From contig DVFP01000007.1 in the NCBI GenBank assembly GCA_018713145.1, positions 62,001-126,000 on the forward strand: DNA of 64,000 nt, in the 5' to 3' direction. Numbering within the stretch: the first letter of the stretch is position 1; the number at the start of each line of letters is the position of its first letter. Of the stretch, positions 53,626 through 62,971 are shown piece after piece. The notes under the pieces are model-generated. The model did not search any database and had not been told where the DNA came from. It saw nothing but the letters and a program-made list of their open reading frames with translations. This DNA comes from Candidatus Scybalocola faecavium. GTDB taxonomy: Bacteria > Bacillota > Clostridia > Lachnospirales > Lachnospiraceae. The position numbers and the translations under genes are program-made.

Positions 53626-54768
53626 ATGGAGCAGAGAAAAAATGCGAGGCAGCCGGCCCGCCGGACACAAACAAAATCCCGGAGCCGGCAAAAGGCGAAG
53701 CAAAAGCCGGAGCGCTTTTTTGATTACAGCTTATTTTTTGTTATTATCTTTTTAGTTTGTTTTGGGCTGGTCATGATCTACAGTATTACCGCCTACAGCT
53801 ACGGTACTTACTATGTGATCCGCCAGGGCCTTAGTGCTGTACTGGGCCTGATCGGCGCCATCGTCATCAGCCGTTTTGATTATCATGTATGGGCAAAATT
53901 TGCATTTGCCGCTTATATTATCATGCTGGTCATTCAGTTTGTCACACCGTTTATCGGAAGTGAGAGCCATGGCCAGAGCCGCTGGCTTGAAATCGGTCCC
54001 ATTCAGTTTCAGCCGTCGGAGGTTTCCAAGGTGGCTCTGATCCTATTTTTGGCTTATGTGTGCAGCAAGACAGTAAAAAGCCTTCATTCCCTGTTAGGGA
54101 TCGGGAAGGTCCTTCTTCTGGCGGCGCCCATGGTTTTTGCCGTAGTGCTGACAAACTTAAGTACAGCCATTATTTTATTAGGGATCACCTTTGTCATCCT
54201 TTTTGTGGCCAGTGACCGGTATAAGCCTTTTGTGGCCATTATTGGCGTGTGTGTGGCCGGAATGGTGGGAGGACTTTTAATGTTCCCTTATCGTCTCGGA
54301 CGTATCACGGCATGGCTGAATGTGGAAACTGATGATAGTGCCTATCAGATCCGTCAGTCTCTTTACGCCATCGGTTCCGGCGGGATTTTCGGCAAGGGCC
54401 TGGGACAGAGTATCCAGAAGCTGGGATATATCCCGGAGGCACACAATGATATGATCTTTGGTATTATCTGTGAGGAGCTGGGACTTTTCGGTGCAGTAGC
54501 GGTGATCCTTTTGTTTATTATTTTGCTTTGGCGGTGTATGATCATTGCCAATAATGCGCCGGATCTTTTTGGGGCCCTTCTCGTTGTCGGCGTTATGACT
54601 CAGATCGGTATTCAGGCATTTATTAATATTGCCGTGGCCACTAATTTTATTCCCAATACGGGAATCACACTGCCGTTTATCAGTTATGGAGGAACCTCAG
54701 TGGCGATTTTGCTTTGTGAAATCGGCCTGGTTTTAGGTGTATCCCGCCAGATAAAGCTGGAAAATTGA
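53626..54768 (+). CDS. ftsW: Peptidoglycan glycosyltransferase FtsW/SpoVE
   Basis: 380-residue SEDS-family membrane enzyme. About ten helices after a basic N-terminus. QSRWLEIGPIQFQPSEVSKV, LYAIGSGGIFGKGLG and the NTGITLPFISYGGTSVAILL end are hallmarks. It pairs with the class B PBPs of this cluster. Start 53626 follows GGGAGTG by 6 bases; a longer frame into murD has no site. It could serve division (FtsW), cortex synthesis (SpoVE), or both. Confidence 0.92.
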   Translation: MEQRKNARQPARRTQTKSRSRQKAKQKPERFFDYSLFFVIIFLVCFGLVMIYSITAYSYGTYYVIRQGLSAVLGLIGAIVISRFDYHVWAKFAFAAYIIMLVIQFVTPFIGSESHGQSRWLEIGPIQFQPSEVSKVALILFLAYVCSKTVKSLHSLLGIGKVLLLAAPMVFAVVLTNLSTAIILLGITFVILFVASDRYKPFVAIIGVCVAGMVGGLLMFPYRLGRITAWLNVETDDSAYQIRQSLYAIGSGGIFGKGLGQSIQKLGYIPEAHNDMIFGIICEELGLFGAVAVILLFIILLWRCMIIANNAPDLFGALLVVGVMTQIGIQAFINIAVATNFIPNTGITLPFISYGGTSVAILLCEIGLVLGVSRQIKLEN

Positions 54769-54829
54769 CACAAAACCCGGGGAAATGGCATATACTGTTG
54801 TTATAGTATTGTTTGTGGAGGTGTTTTGT

Positions 54830-56080
54830 ATGGCATCCTTTGAAATTTGCGGAGGATGCAGCCTGAACGGGGAAGTCCGTATCCAGGGATCAAAAAACGC
54901 CGCACTGCCCATGATAGCAGCATGCCTTCTTGCCAGGGGTGAAACAAAGCTTTATAACTGTCCGCATATTACGGACGTTTATAATATGATAAAAATTTTG
55001 GAAAACATGGGCTGTTTTGCAGATTTTAGTGGAGACTGCCTGACGGTGGATACTACCGGGAACCTAAGCGGTATTATTTCCCCGGGAGACGCCGCCTCCA
55101 TGCGTTCATCCATTATGCTGCTGGGGGCTGTTTTAGGGAGACAGAAATATGTTTCTCTTCCCTGGCCGGGAGGCTGTTCCATTGGGAAAAGACCTGTGGA
55201 CCTCCATTTAAAAGCACTGGAGCAGATGAATGTGTCTGTCACACATCACAGCAGCGGGCTGGAATGTTGGACTTCATGCCTTCGAGGCGGAGACATTTCC
55301 CTGGCCATGCCCAGTGTAGGCGCTACGGAGAATGTGATCCTGGCGGCTGTCCTGGCCAATGGGACAACACGGCTCCACAATGCAGCCAAGGAACCGGAAG
55401 TTGTGGATCTGTGCCTTTTCCTAAATGAAATGGGAGCGCGGATCCATGGCATGGGTACCCATCACATTACCATTTCCGGTGTAAAACAGCTGAAAAGTGT
55501 TTCCTACACAGTCATGTCCGACAGGATCGTGGCTGGAACATATTTTGCAGCGGCTGCAGCTACAGGAGGGAATATTCTTGCATATCCTGTGAAAGAAAAA
55601 GACCTTCGCTGTGTGCTGGATGTCCTGGCAGTAATGGGCTGCGGGATCATCATCCGAAAAGACCGGATCGGCCTCATCGCCCCGCCGCTGCTTTTACCGG
55701 TGGAGTCTATTTATACCCAGCCGTTTCCGGGATTTCCCACAGATATGCAGTCTCAGATCATGGTCTGCCTGACAGCGGCCAGAGGCACCAGCATGATTTG
55801 TGAAAATATTTTTGAGGACCGGTTTAAAATTGTTCCTCAACTGGAAAAAATGGGGGCAAAGATACTTGTTCATGAGAACCGGGCAGTGATCCGCGGCGGA
55901 TGCCGGCTTAAAGGCGCCAGCGTCAGGGCTGAGGATCTGCGGGGAGGCGCAGCTTTGGTGATCGCAGGGTTAATGGCAGAAGGTGATACAAAAGTCGAAG
56001 GCTCCGGCTATATTGAGCGCGGCTATGAAAACATAGCCAAAGATCTGGATCAGCTGGGAGCTCGGATCCGCAGGTTATAA
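54830..56080 (+). CDS. murA: UDP-N-acetylglucosamine 1-carboxyvinyltransferase
   Basis: Transfers enolpyruvate from PEP to UDP-GlcNAc, first committed step of murein synthesis, 416 residues. GSKNAALPM holds the active-site Lys. GGCSIGKRPVDLHL holds the catalytic Cys near 116, the residue attacked by fosfomycin. The usual flexible-loop lead RASFLVLGPLLAR is changed to RSSIMLLGAVLGR. ATG 54830 follows GGAGGTG by 6 bases. It stands where murG often lies. It may be a second MurA copy (MurZ/MurAB type); no other is in view. Confidence 0.9.
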   Translation: MASFEICGGCSLNGEVRIQGSKNAALPMIAACLLARGETKLYNCPHITDVYNMIKILENMGCFADFSGDCLTVDTTGNLSGIISPGDAASMRSSIMLLGAVLGRQKYVSLPWPGGCSIGKRPVDLHLKALEQMNVSVTHHSSGLECWTSCLRGGDISLAMPSVGATENVILAAVLANGTTRLHNAAKEPEVVDLCLFLNEMGARIHGMGTHHITISGVKQLKSVSYTVMSDRIVAGTYFAAAAATGGNILAYPVKEKDLRCVLDVLAVMGCGIIIRKDRIGLIAPPLLLPVESIYTQPFPGFPTDMQSQIMVCLTAARGTSMICENIFEDRFKIVPQLEKMGAKILVHENRAVIRGGCRLKGASVRAEDLRGGAALVIAGLMAEGDTKVEGSGYIERGYENIAKDLDQLGARIRRL

Positions 56081-56094
56081 TACAGGTGATATTC

Positions 56095-56907
56095 ATGAAA
56101 GAAAAATCAAAGAAAAAAAGGGAGAGAGTCCCGTTAAGTCCGGCAGCTCAAAGAGGCAAAAAGATCCGGGAAGAGCGGAAGAAACGAAAGCTCCGCCGCT
56201 TTTTTCGGGGATTGTTGATCTTTTTGGCAGTGCTTGCTGTAGCAGCCTTAATATTGATCTTTGGCTTTCGGCTAAAGACGGTGAATGTTACAGGAAACAG
56301 CCGGTATACAGATGAGGAGATCCTGGATATACTTCAATTTGACGGTTCTTATCAAAACACCCTGTTGTTTTATTTTGAAAAACGAAACATGGATGTGGAG
56401 AATATACCGTTTATTGATGCTATTTATATGGATATTGGCGGGATGGATACGATCAACGTGGAAGTCGTAGAAAAGATAGTGATTGGATGTATCGAAGACA
56501 ATGGAAGCTATATTTATATCGACACTGACGGGATCGTGTGCGAGATCAGCGATACCCGTCAGGATGACATACCTCTGATCGAAGGTCTGGATTATGACAA
56601 TCCTCAACTTAATCAAATGTTGACGGTAACAGATGAAAATGTCTACAATACACTTTTGACCCTGGCCCTTCAAACTCAAAAATATTCTCTTAGCATAGAT
56701 AAGGTAGTCTTTGCGGACGATGGTTCCGTTTCCATGGAAATGGGGGATATAACCGTTATGCTGGGAGCTTCCGGTAATATGGAGGATAAGATCTCAGAGG
56801 TAAACAACTTGCTGCCTGAGATTGAAAGCCGGGGACTAAAAGGGATACTACATCTGGAAAACTATGATTCGACAACAGATTCTATAATTTTTACGAAAGA
56901 ATCATAA
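56095..56907 (+). CDS. divIB: Cell division protein DivIB/FtsQ
   Basis: 270 residues. Basic N-terminus, one membrane helix (GLLIFLAVLAVAALILIFGF), then a POTRA domain that starts RLKTVNVTGNSRYTDEEI, and a C-terminal beta domain (NVEVVEKIVIGCIEDNGSYI, DTDGIVCEI). It joins FtsL in the divisome. CAGGTGA lies 5 bases before ATG 56095. Confidence 0.9.
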   Translation: MKEKSKKKRERVPLSPAAQRGKKIREERKKRKLRRFFRGLLIFLAVLAVAALILIFGFRLKTVNVTGNSRYTDEEILDILQFDGSYQNTLLFYFEKRNMDVENIPFIDAIYMDIGGMDTINVEVVEKIVIGCIEDNGSYIYIDTDGIVCEISDTRQDDIPLIEGLDYDNPQLNQMLTVTDENVYNTLLTLALQTQKYSLSIDKVVFADDGSVSMEMGDITVMLGASGNMEDKISEVNNLLPEIESRGLKGILHLENYDSTTDSIIFTKES

Positions 56908-56914
56908 ATAGTAG

Positions 56915-56943
56915 TTGAAAATTTAAAGAAAAAAATATATTAT
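56915..56943 (+). promoter_or_regulatory. Sigma-A promoter of ftsZ
   Basis: TTGAAA, a 17-bp spacer and TATTAT in a very AT-rich intergenic region. Confidence 0.6.
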
Positions 56944-56993
56944 ATAGTATAGGAAACTAAATCAGAAGATTAATATTAAAGGAGGACGTACTC

Positions 56994-58130
56994 TTGCTTG
57001 AGATAAAAACAAATGAAATGGATGCAGCCGCAAAAATTCTTGTCATCGGTGTAGGCGGAGCCGGAAACAATGCTGTCAACAGAATGGTTGATGAAAATAT
57101 CGTAGGAGTTGAATTTATCGGTATTAATACAGATAAACAGGCATTACAGTTATGTAAGGCCGGTCAGCTTGTGCAGATCGGCGAGAAACTTACAAAAGGT
57201 CTTGGCGCCGGGGCAAAACCGGAAGTTGGCGCAAAGGCCGCTGAGGAAAATCAGGAAGATCTGGCAGAGCTTATGAAAGGCGCTGACATGGTATTTGTTA
57301 CATGTGGTATGGGCGGCGGTACCGGTACCGGTGCGGCTCCGGTTATTGCAGGAATTGCCAAGGAGATGGGCATCCTTACCGTAGGTGTTGTAACAAAGCC
57401 TTTCCGTTTTGAAGCAAAACAGCGTATGAATAACGCACTTCAGGGGATCGAGCACTTAAAAGCGAATGTAGATACATTGATTGTAATTCCAAATGATAAG
57501 TTACTGGAGATCGTTGATCGGAGAACAAGTATGCCGGAAGCCTTAAAGAAGGCTGATGAGGTCCTTCAGCAGGGCGTACAGGGAATCACTGACCTGATCA
57601 ACCTGCCCGGACTGATCAATCTGGACTTTGCAGATATTCAGACGGTTATGAAGGATAAGGGTATCGCTCATATCGGTATTGGTGAAGGCCATGGAGATGA
57701 TAAGGCGATTGATGCTGTAAAACAGGCGATCACAAGTCCTCTCCTTGAAACAACGATTGAAGGAGCTACAGATATTATCATTAATATTTCCGGTGACATT
57801 GGCCTGATCGAGGCAAATGACGCGGCTACTTATGTAGAAGAACTGGCTGGCGAATCTGCAAATATTATCTTTGGTGCCATGTATGATGATTCTACACCGG
57901 ATACAGCAAAGATTACAGTTATTGCTACAGGACTTGAAGAAGCTGCCAGCACAGGCCAGGGTTCTGCTTACACAAAGAAAGCTGACAAACCGGGATTTTC
58001 AGGAGCTTCCACTTCCTTTAGAAGCAGCAGCGCCGGTCATGCACATCCGGTTCAGCCAAGCTTTGCGCCCAGAAAGGATGCGCCTACAGGAAGCACGATC
58101 CAGATTCCAAGCTTTTTACAGAAAAAATAA
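56994..58130 (+). CDS. ftsZ: Cell division protein FtsZ
   Basis: Tubulin-like GTPase that forms the division ring, 378 residues. The tubulin signature [14 protein letters not shown], the N-terminal [13 protein letters not shown] and the T7 loop [11 protein letters not shown] are intact. The disordered linker is short, and the C-terminal peptide [13 protein letters not shown] is typical. TTG start at 56994 with AAAGGAGG 8 bases upstream; no ATG fits. No ftsA is adjacent, as is common in Clostridia. Confidence 0.97.
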   Translation: MLEIKTNEMDAAAKILVIGVGGAGNNAVNRMVDENIVGVEFIGINTDKQALQLCKAGQLVQIGEKLTKGLGAGAKPEVGAKAAEENQEDLAELMKGADMVFVTCGMGGGTGTGAAPVIAGIAKEMGILTVGVVTKPFRFEAKQRMNNALQGIEHLKANVDTLIVIPNDKLLEIVDRRTSMPEALKKADEVLQQGVQGITDLINLPGLINLDFADIQTVMKDKGIAHIGIGEGHGDDKAIDAVKQAITSPLLETTIEGATDIIINISGDIGLIEANDAATYVEELAGESANIIFGAMYDDSTPDTAKITVIATGLEEAASTGQGSAYTKKADKPGFSGASTSFRSSSAGHAHPVQPSFAPRKDAPTGSTIQIPSFLQKK

Positions 58131-58140
58131 TATTGATTGA

Positions 58141-58188
58141 GAATAGTAAAAATCCCCCGTTAGTTACATCGGGGGATTTTTACTATTC
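58141..58188. terminator. Bidirectional terminator after ftsZ
   Basis: GAATAGTAAAAATCCCCC and GGGGGATTTTTACTATTC are perfect 18-bp arms with a 12-base loop. It overlaps the stop of the convergent gene. Confidence 0.88.
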
Positions 58189-58616
58189 TGACTGGACTCT
58201 TTTTGGCTATCCGGCTTCTTTTCGTCTTTAGGCGGCAGAGATGGATGGCTTTTTTTATATTGGATGATGATGACTGCCGTACCGATCGTAAGGCCGATGG
58301 AGAGGAGGGGAAGGATCAGAACGGCTATGATTACTGCCGGAGAGATACCGGATTCCTTCTCCTGGGAATGTGGAGACTGGGGGGAATTTGGCTCTTCGGC
58401 TTCCTCTGGTGCTGACACTATACTTTGCGGCAGCGCTGTGATCGGCGCTGATGGCGTACCTGCTGCCAGGACTGTGTTCCCTGGAAAAAGCAGGATCAGG
58501 ACCGCCCATAAAAAAACCCCTGAAAGAAACGTGTTTTTCCTAAAAAAGGCACCGGGAAAAACCTGATGAGAAGTGCAAGGTTTCAGCGTCTTTCTTTTTT
58601 TCTTGATTATTTTCAT
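58164..58616 (-). CDS. Predicted exported membrane-anchored protein
   Basis: 150 residues. A basic N-terminus and signal-like segment (FLSGVFLWAVLILLFPGNTVLA region ending AAG), a Pro/Glu/Ser-rich stretch, one membrane helix (AVIIAVLILPLLSIGLTIGT) and a Pro/Lys-rich tail. No family recognised. AAAGGAG lies 7 bases upstream of the ATG, so it is likely real. It is convergent to ftsZ and its last codons lie in the shared terminator. Confidence 0.6.
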   Translation of the reverse strand: MKIIKKKRKTLKPCTSHQVFPGAFFRKNTFLSGVFLWAVLILLFPGNTVLAAGTPSAPITALPQSIVSAPEEAEEPNSPQSPHSQEKESGISPAVIIAVLILPLLSIGLTIGTAVIIIQYKKSHPSLPPKDEKKPDSQKESSQNSKNPPM

Positions 58617-58809
58617 GTCAAAACTCCTTTAACAGATTCTTACAAAAGTATAGCATATTTTAACCCGGACGCGCAATATAGTCTCCAGTGTTGCAATTTT
58701 GTAAGGTTAGGGCTTTAAAATGTAAGATGATTCGATAGCTGAGCAATCAGGCATTTGATACAATAGAGCCATAAAAAGTTTCCCGGATATAATAAGGAGG
58801 ATGATCTTT

Positions 58810-59016
58810 ATGGAAGGAAAGGCCTGGCAGGTGAAAAAAATCTGCTGTAATATTATCGCATGGTTTTTAATATGGCTTATTGCCGTACTGGCTGTGCCGG
58901 CAGGGCTGCTCATGCTCCTGATCTTTCAGGTTAAAGGCCTGGCGGACAGGGTGATTCGCAGAATTGACGGCTCCCGCTGGGGACGAAATAATGAAAATCC
59001 CGTAGATAAAAAATAA
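58810..59016 (+). CDS. Small membrane protein upstream of spoIIGA
   Basis: 68 residues with one long hydrophobic segment (FLIWLIAVLAVPAGLLMLLI) between a Lys/Cys-containing N-terminus and a basic C-terminal tail. AAGGAGG lies 9 bases before ATG 58810. No family recognised. It ends 18 bases before the promoter of spoIIGA. Confidence 0.55.
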   Translation: MEGKAWQVKKICCNIIAWFLIWLIAVLAVPAGLLMLLIFQVKGLADRVIRRIDGSRWGRNNENPVDKK

Positions 59017-59034
59017 GAGCCCCTGTCCATGGTT

Positions 59035-59067
59035 TTGACAAAATATTCCGGGGAAAAAGGGTATACT
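59035..59067 (+). promoter_or_regulatory. spoIIG-type promoter with 21-bp spacer
   Basis: TTGACA and TATACT are separated by 21 bases. The Bacillus spoIIG promoter has sigma-A hexamers with a 22-bp spacer and needs Spo0A. A near match to the Spo0A box (TGACAAA) overlaps the -35 hexamer. Direct Spo0A control is inferred. Confidence 0.6.
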
Positions 59068-59116
59068 GATCACAGCAGGTTGGAGCGCATAAGGACAGCT
59101 CCACACCAGGGGGATA

Positions 59117-60076
59117 ATGCACAGGTGTTTGTCTGGGGGTGGTCAGGTCATTGTATTGTATGTGGATTTACTGTTTCTGGAAAATCTTATGATGGACAGT
59201 TTTTTACTTCTGTTTGTCAGTTTATTCCTGAAACAGGCCACCACCGGGCTGCGGATCCTGGCAGCTTCGGCAGCCGGCAGCGTGTACTGCTGTATTTATA
59301 CGGTTTTGATTGTCCGGATCTTACCGGATCCGGTATCCGGCCTTTCAGGAATATACAGTCTTATATTTAATATTGCAAGTTCAATCATTTCTTACGTTCT
59401 TATATGTATGCTGATGATCCTTCTTGCATTTGGCATACATAACAGACACATTCTAATGAAAAATCTGGCAGTTCTTTATGGAACCGCCATCTTTAGCGCA
59501 GGGGTATTTCTGCTCCTGGAAGATCTGGTAGCTCCCACAAATGCGTTTTTCGGGGCAAGTGAAGGAACCCCCATTTCCCATGACCTGCTGTTTGGCTGGA
59601 TATGGTTTTGTACTGCCGCTGCAGCTGCCGCAGGCGCTGGTCTGTATCTTTTGCGCCTTTGGCACGGGCATAAAGAGCCTTTGGAAAATATTTACGAGCT
59701 GCAGCTGGAATTTGGAGAAGAAAAGGTATGTATCCATGCGCTGATGGATACCGGAAACCGGCTGTACGTGCCTGGAACCCGGCTTCCGGTGTCTCTTGTG
59801 GAAAAGAGCCTATTGGAAAACTATTTAAAAAATACGAAAAAAGATGAGCCATTGCTGATCATTCCCTTCCACTCTGTAGGCTGTGACCACGGGATCTTGT
59901 ACGGGGTAAGGGCTGACGCTGTAGTCATAGGGAAGGATCAAAAAATCTGGAAGCATACAAAAGCGGTTATCGGGATCTATCCGGGGCGATTTTCCCAAAA
60001 AGGAGCTTATCAGGCTATCCTTCATCCCGATATGGTGTCCGGCGGGCCATCAGGAACAGATTGCCGGAAAAAATAA
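59117..60076 (+). CDS. spoIIGA: Pro-sigma-E processing peptidase SpoIIGA
   Basis: 319 residues. About five N-terminal membrane helices ([20 protein letters not shown] and following) and a cytoplasmic aspartic protease domain with [13 protein letters not shown], Asp near 211. It cuts the pro-sequence off sigma-E in the mother cell when signalled by SpoIIR. AGGGGG lies just before ATG 59117. The family usually begins near V11, so a TTG start at 59156 is possible. It is followed by sigE. Confidence 0.93.
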   Translation: MHRCLSGGGQVIVLYVDLLFLENLMMDSFLLLFVSLFLKQATTGLRILAASAAGSVYCCIYTVLIVRILPDPVSGLSGIYSLIFNIASSIISYVLICMLMILLAFGIHNRHILMKNLAVLYGTAIFSAGVFLLLEDLVAPTNAFFGASEGTPISHDLLFGWIWFCTAAAAAAGAGLYLLRLWHGHKEPLENIYELQLEFGEEKVCIHALMDTGNRLYVPGTRLPVSLVEKSLLENYLKNTKKDEPLLIIPFHSVGCDHGILYGVRADAVVIGKDQKIWKHTKAVIGIYPGRFSQKGAYQAILHPDMVSGGPSGTDCRKK

Positions 60077-60098
60077 ATCAGATCGAGGGGATTTTTTT

Positions 60099-60839
60099 AT
60101 GTTTAATGGTATGCATCTTTCCAAAAAGCTTCATTCCAAGATGATTCAGGGATTCTATAGTATTATTTATCCGAAAAATGGTGAAATCTATTATATTGGC
60201 GGGGCAGAAGTCCTTCCGGTACCTTTGGAAGGAGATCAGGAACAGCAGGCCATCCGTATGCTGGGGACACAGATGGAACAGAGGGGAAAGGCTCTGCTCA
60301 TTGAGCATAATCTGAGACTGGTCGTCTATATTGCCAAAAAATTTGATAATACAGGGGTTGGCGTAGAGGATCTTATTTCCATCGGAACCATCGGGCTGAT
60401 TAAAGCCATTAATTCTTTTAAACCGGATAAAAAAATAAAGCTGGCAACTTATGCTTCCAGGTGTATTGAAAATGAGATCCTGATGTATTTGCGGCGAAAT
60501 AATAAGACCCGTATGGAAATTTCCATTGATGAGCCTTTAAATGTTGATTGGGACGGAAATGAACTTCTCCTTTCAGATATTTTAGGGACAGATGAGGATG
60601 AGGTTTCAAGAGGCCTGGAGGATGAGGCAGACCGGGTGCTTCTTAAAGCGGCGTTGGAAAAATTGTCGGACAGAGAAAGGACCATTATTAAAATGCGTTA
60701 CGGACTGGGCACAAAAGATGGGGTTGAGCGGACGCAAAAGGAGGTTGCCGATCTTCTTGGAATATCCCAGTCCTATATTTCCAGACTGGAAAAAAAGATC
60801 ATCAGCCGCCTGAAAAAGGAAATGCTAAAACAGGATTAA
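60099..60839 (+). CDS. sigE: Sporulation sigma factor SigE
   Basis: Mother-cell sigma factor made as inactive pro-protein, 246 residues. The N-terminal pro-region is followed by [16 protein letters not shown], near the known cleavage zone. Region 2 ([60 protein letters not shown]) and region 4 ([20 protein letters not shown]) are complete. GAGGGG lies 9 bases upstream. sigG does not follow. Confidence 0.96.
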   Translation: MFNGMHLSKKLHSKMIQGFYSIIYPKNGEIYYIGGAEVLPVPLEGDQEQQAIRMLGTQMEQRGKALLIEHNLRLVVYIAKKFDNTGVGVEDLISIGTIGLIKAINSFKPDKKIKLATYASRCIENEILMYLRRNNKTRMEISIDEPLNVDWDGNELLLSDILGTDEDEVSRGLEDEADRVLLKAALEKLSDRERTIIKMRYGLGTKDGVERTQKEVADLLGISQSYISRLEKKIISRLKKEMLKQD

Positions 60840-60945
60840 AAGAAGTTTGGCGTTTTGGCGGCATGTCTGTTTGACCTTCGCAGTATCATTCGATGAATTT
60901 ATGAAAGCTTCATTTGGTTGTTTAAACAAGATAAAAAAAATACCA

Positions 60946-60974
60946 TTGACGAACAAATGGTCATAGGGTACAAT
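60946..60974 (+). promoter_or_regulatory. Sigma-A promoter of ptsI
   Basis: TTGACG, a 17-bp spacer and TACAAT. Confidence 0.75.
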
Positions 60975-61006
60975 GGTTTTAAATGAAGGCAAAGGAGAGA
61001 AATTAT

Positions 61007-62662
61007 ATGGAGATTCTTCAGGGGAAAAGCGTATTTGGCGGAATTGCCATTGGAAAAATCTGCGTTTACCAGAAAGAAGAGCAGCAGGTAAAACGCAGCA
61101 AGGTTGACGATGTAGACAAAGAGATCCAGCGTTTTCGTGAAGCAAAGGATTTGGCCATTACCCAGCTGGGACAGTTATATGATAAAGCAGTTAAGGAAGT
61201 AGGGGAATCCAGTGCAGCAATTTTTGAAATCCATCAAATGATGCTGGAAGATCTGGATTATGTGGAATCCATTGAGAATATCATTAAGACCCAGTCTGTT
61301 AATGCTGAATTTGCTGTGGCTGAGACCAGTGATAATTTCCAGATGATCTTTGCTTCTATGGATGATGAGTATATGCGGGGGCGTGCCGCAGATGTGAAAG
61401 ATGTTTCTGAACGTCTGCTGACAATCCTTCACGGAAATCACAAGGATGCCCTTCATACTGCTGAACCGGTGATTATTGCCGCTGATGATTTGGCGCCCAG
61501 TGAAACCGTCCAGTTGGATAAAGAAAAGGTGCTTGCCTTTGTGACCATCCATGGTTCTACAAATTCTCATACGGCCATTCTGGCAAAAACGATGAATATT
61601 CCGGCTCTTATTGGTGTGGATATTGATCTTAAAGCAGTGGATGGAAAAATGGCTGTTGTTGATGGCTATGAGGGCCGGATTTATATTGAGCCGGATGAGG
61701 GAGTGCTGGCGGAAAAGCAGGCAAAGCTCCAGGAGGATATTGAAAAGCGCAACCTGCTCCAGACCTTAAAGGGACGTGAAAACGTAACTTTAGACGGACA
61801 GAAGATCATGCTGTATGCGAATATTGGCGATATTAAGGATCTGGGTATGGTCATGCAAAATGATGCCGGAGGAATTGGTCTGTTTCGAAGTGAGTTTATC
61901 TATCTTGATAAAGAAACATTTCCTACAGAGGAAGAGCAGTTTAAGGTTTATAAGACTGTTGCTGAGACAATGGCCGGAAAACGGGTGATTATCCGTACTT
62001 TGGATATTGGAGCAGACAAGCAGGCGGATTATTTTAATCTGGGCAAGGAGGATAATCCGGCCATGGGTTATCGAGCCATCCGTATCTGCCTGACTCAGCC
62101 GGAAATTTTTAAAACTCAGCTTCGTGCCATTTTCAGAGCAAGTGCTTATGGAAAGATTGCGATCATGTATCCGATGATCACCTCTGTGGAAGAGGTCCTT
62201 AAGATTAAGGAGATTGTGGCTGAGGTTAAAGAAGAGCTTACATTCCAGAAGATTGCTTTTGGGGAAGTAGAGCAGGGGATCATGATTGAGACACCTGCTG
62301 CTGTCATGATCAGTGATCTTTTGGCAAAGGAAGTGGATTTCTTCAGTATCGGGACCAATGACCTGACCCAGTATACTCTGGCCATTGACCGTCAGAATGA
62401 CAAGCTGGATGATTTTTATAATCCTCATCACAAAGCCGTTCTTCGGATGATCGCAAAGGTTGTGGAAAATTCCCACAAAGAAGGCATCTGGACGGGGATC
62501 TGCGGCGAGTTGGGAGCAGATCCGGAGCTGACAAAGCTGTTCCTTGCCATGGGCGTGGATGAGCTTTCCGTATCCCCGGGACGCATCCTGGGACTGCGCA
62601 AGATCATTCTTGAAACAAATATGGAAAACTGCAGGGAGGAGATCCTTGCACAGTATCTGTAA
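61007..62662 (+). CDS. ptsI: PTS enzyme I (PEP-protein phosphotransferase)
   Basis: Starts the phosphotransferase sugar uptake chain by moving phosphate from PEP to HPr, 551 residues. Active-site His near 188 in GSTNSHTAILAKTMNIPALI. The PEP-binding barrel has GGIGLFRSEFIYL, MYPMITSVEEV, GIMIETPAAVMI and the Cys in WTGICGELGADP. AAAGGAGAG lies 7 bases before ATG 61007. No ptsH gene is adjacent. It has its own promoter and terminator. Confidence 0.96.
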   Translation: MEILQGKSVFGGIAIGKICVYQKEEQQVKRSKVDDVDKEIQRFREAKDLAITQLGQLYDKAVKEVGESSAAIFEIHQMMLEDLDYVESIENIIKTQSVNAEFAVAETSDNFQMIFASMDDEYMRGRAADVKDVSERLLTILHGNHKDALHTAEPVIIAADDLAPSETVQLDKEKVLAFVTIHGSTNSHTAILAKTMNIPALIGVDIDLKAVDGKMAVVDGYEGRIYIEPDEGVLAEKQAKLQEDIEKRNLLQTLKGRENVTLDGQKIMLYANIGDIKDLGMVMQNDAGGIGLFRSEFIYLDKETFPTEEEQFKVYKTVAETMAGKRVIIRTLDIGADKQADYFNLGKEDNPAMGYRAIRICLTQPEIFKTQLRAIFRASAYGKIAIMYPMITSVEEVLKIKEIVAEVKEELTFQKIAFGEVEQGIMIETPAAVMISDLLAKEVDFFSIGTNDLTQYTLAIDRQNDKLDDFYNPHHKAVLRMIAKVVENSHKEGIWTGICGELGADPELTKLFLAMGVDELSVSPGRILGLRKIILETNMENCREEILAQYL

Positions 62663-62682
62663 AACAGATCGATGATAGATAA

Positions 62683-62716
62683 AGGCCTCTGGCTCGTTGG
62701 AGCCGGAGGTCTTTTG
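62683..62716 (+). terminator. Terminator of ptsI
   Basis: AGGCCTCTGGCTC and GAGCCGGAGGTCT around GTTG, followed by TTTTG. Confidence 0.82.
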
Positions 62717-62971
62717 TAATGGTGGTGCGCCTGGCGGCTGTGTGAACAGCAACCTATTTTGTTCGTCAGAACTGGAACTTTTGTCGAATAACTTGAGCTT
62801 TTTTGGGGATTTTGCTATACTATTTTCAGGAACATATGCAATATACATAAGATGCCCGGTAAATAGGCATGAGACACAGATTGCTCCGTACTGCTTGCGG
62901 CAATAGGTCTCATTAAAGACCCAACGTACAAAAGATAGCAAACAACTTGTGCGGAAGGAACGATTGCCTTA

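Noticed and set aside
62697..62906. 69-codon frame after ptsI.
   Set aside because: It starts inside the ptsI terminator, without a ribosome site or family.
61790..62941. 383-codon minus-strand frame over ptsI.
   Set aside because: Antisense shadow of a clear enzyme I gene. No domain and no ribosome site.
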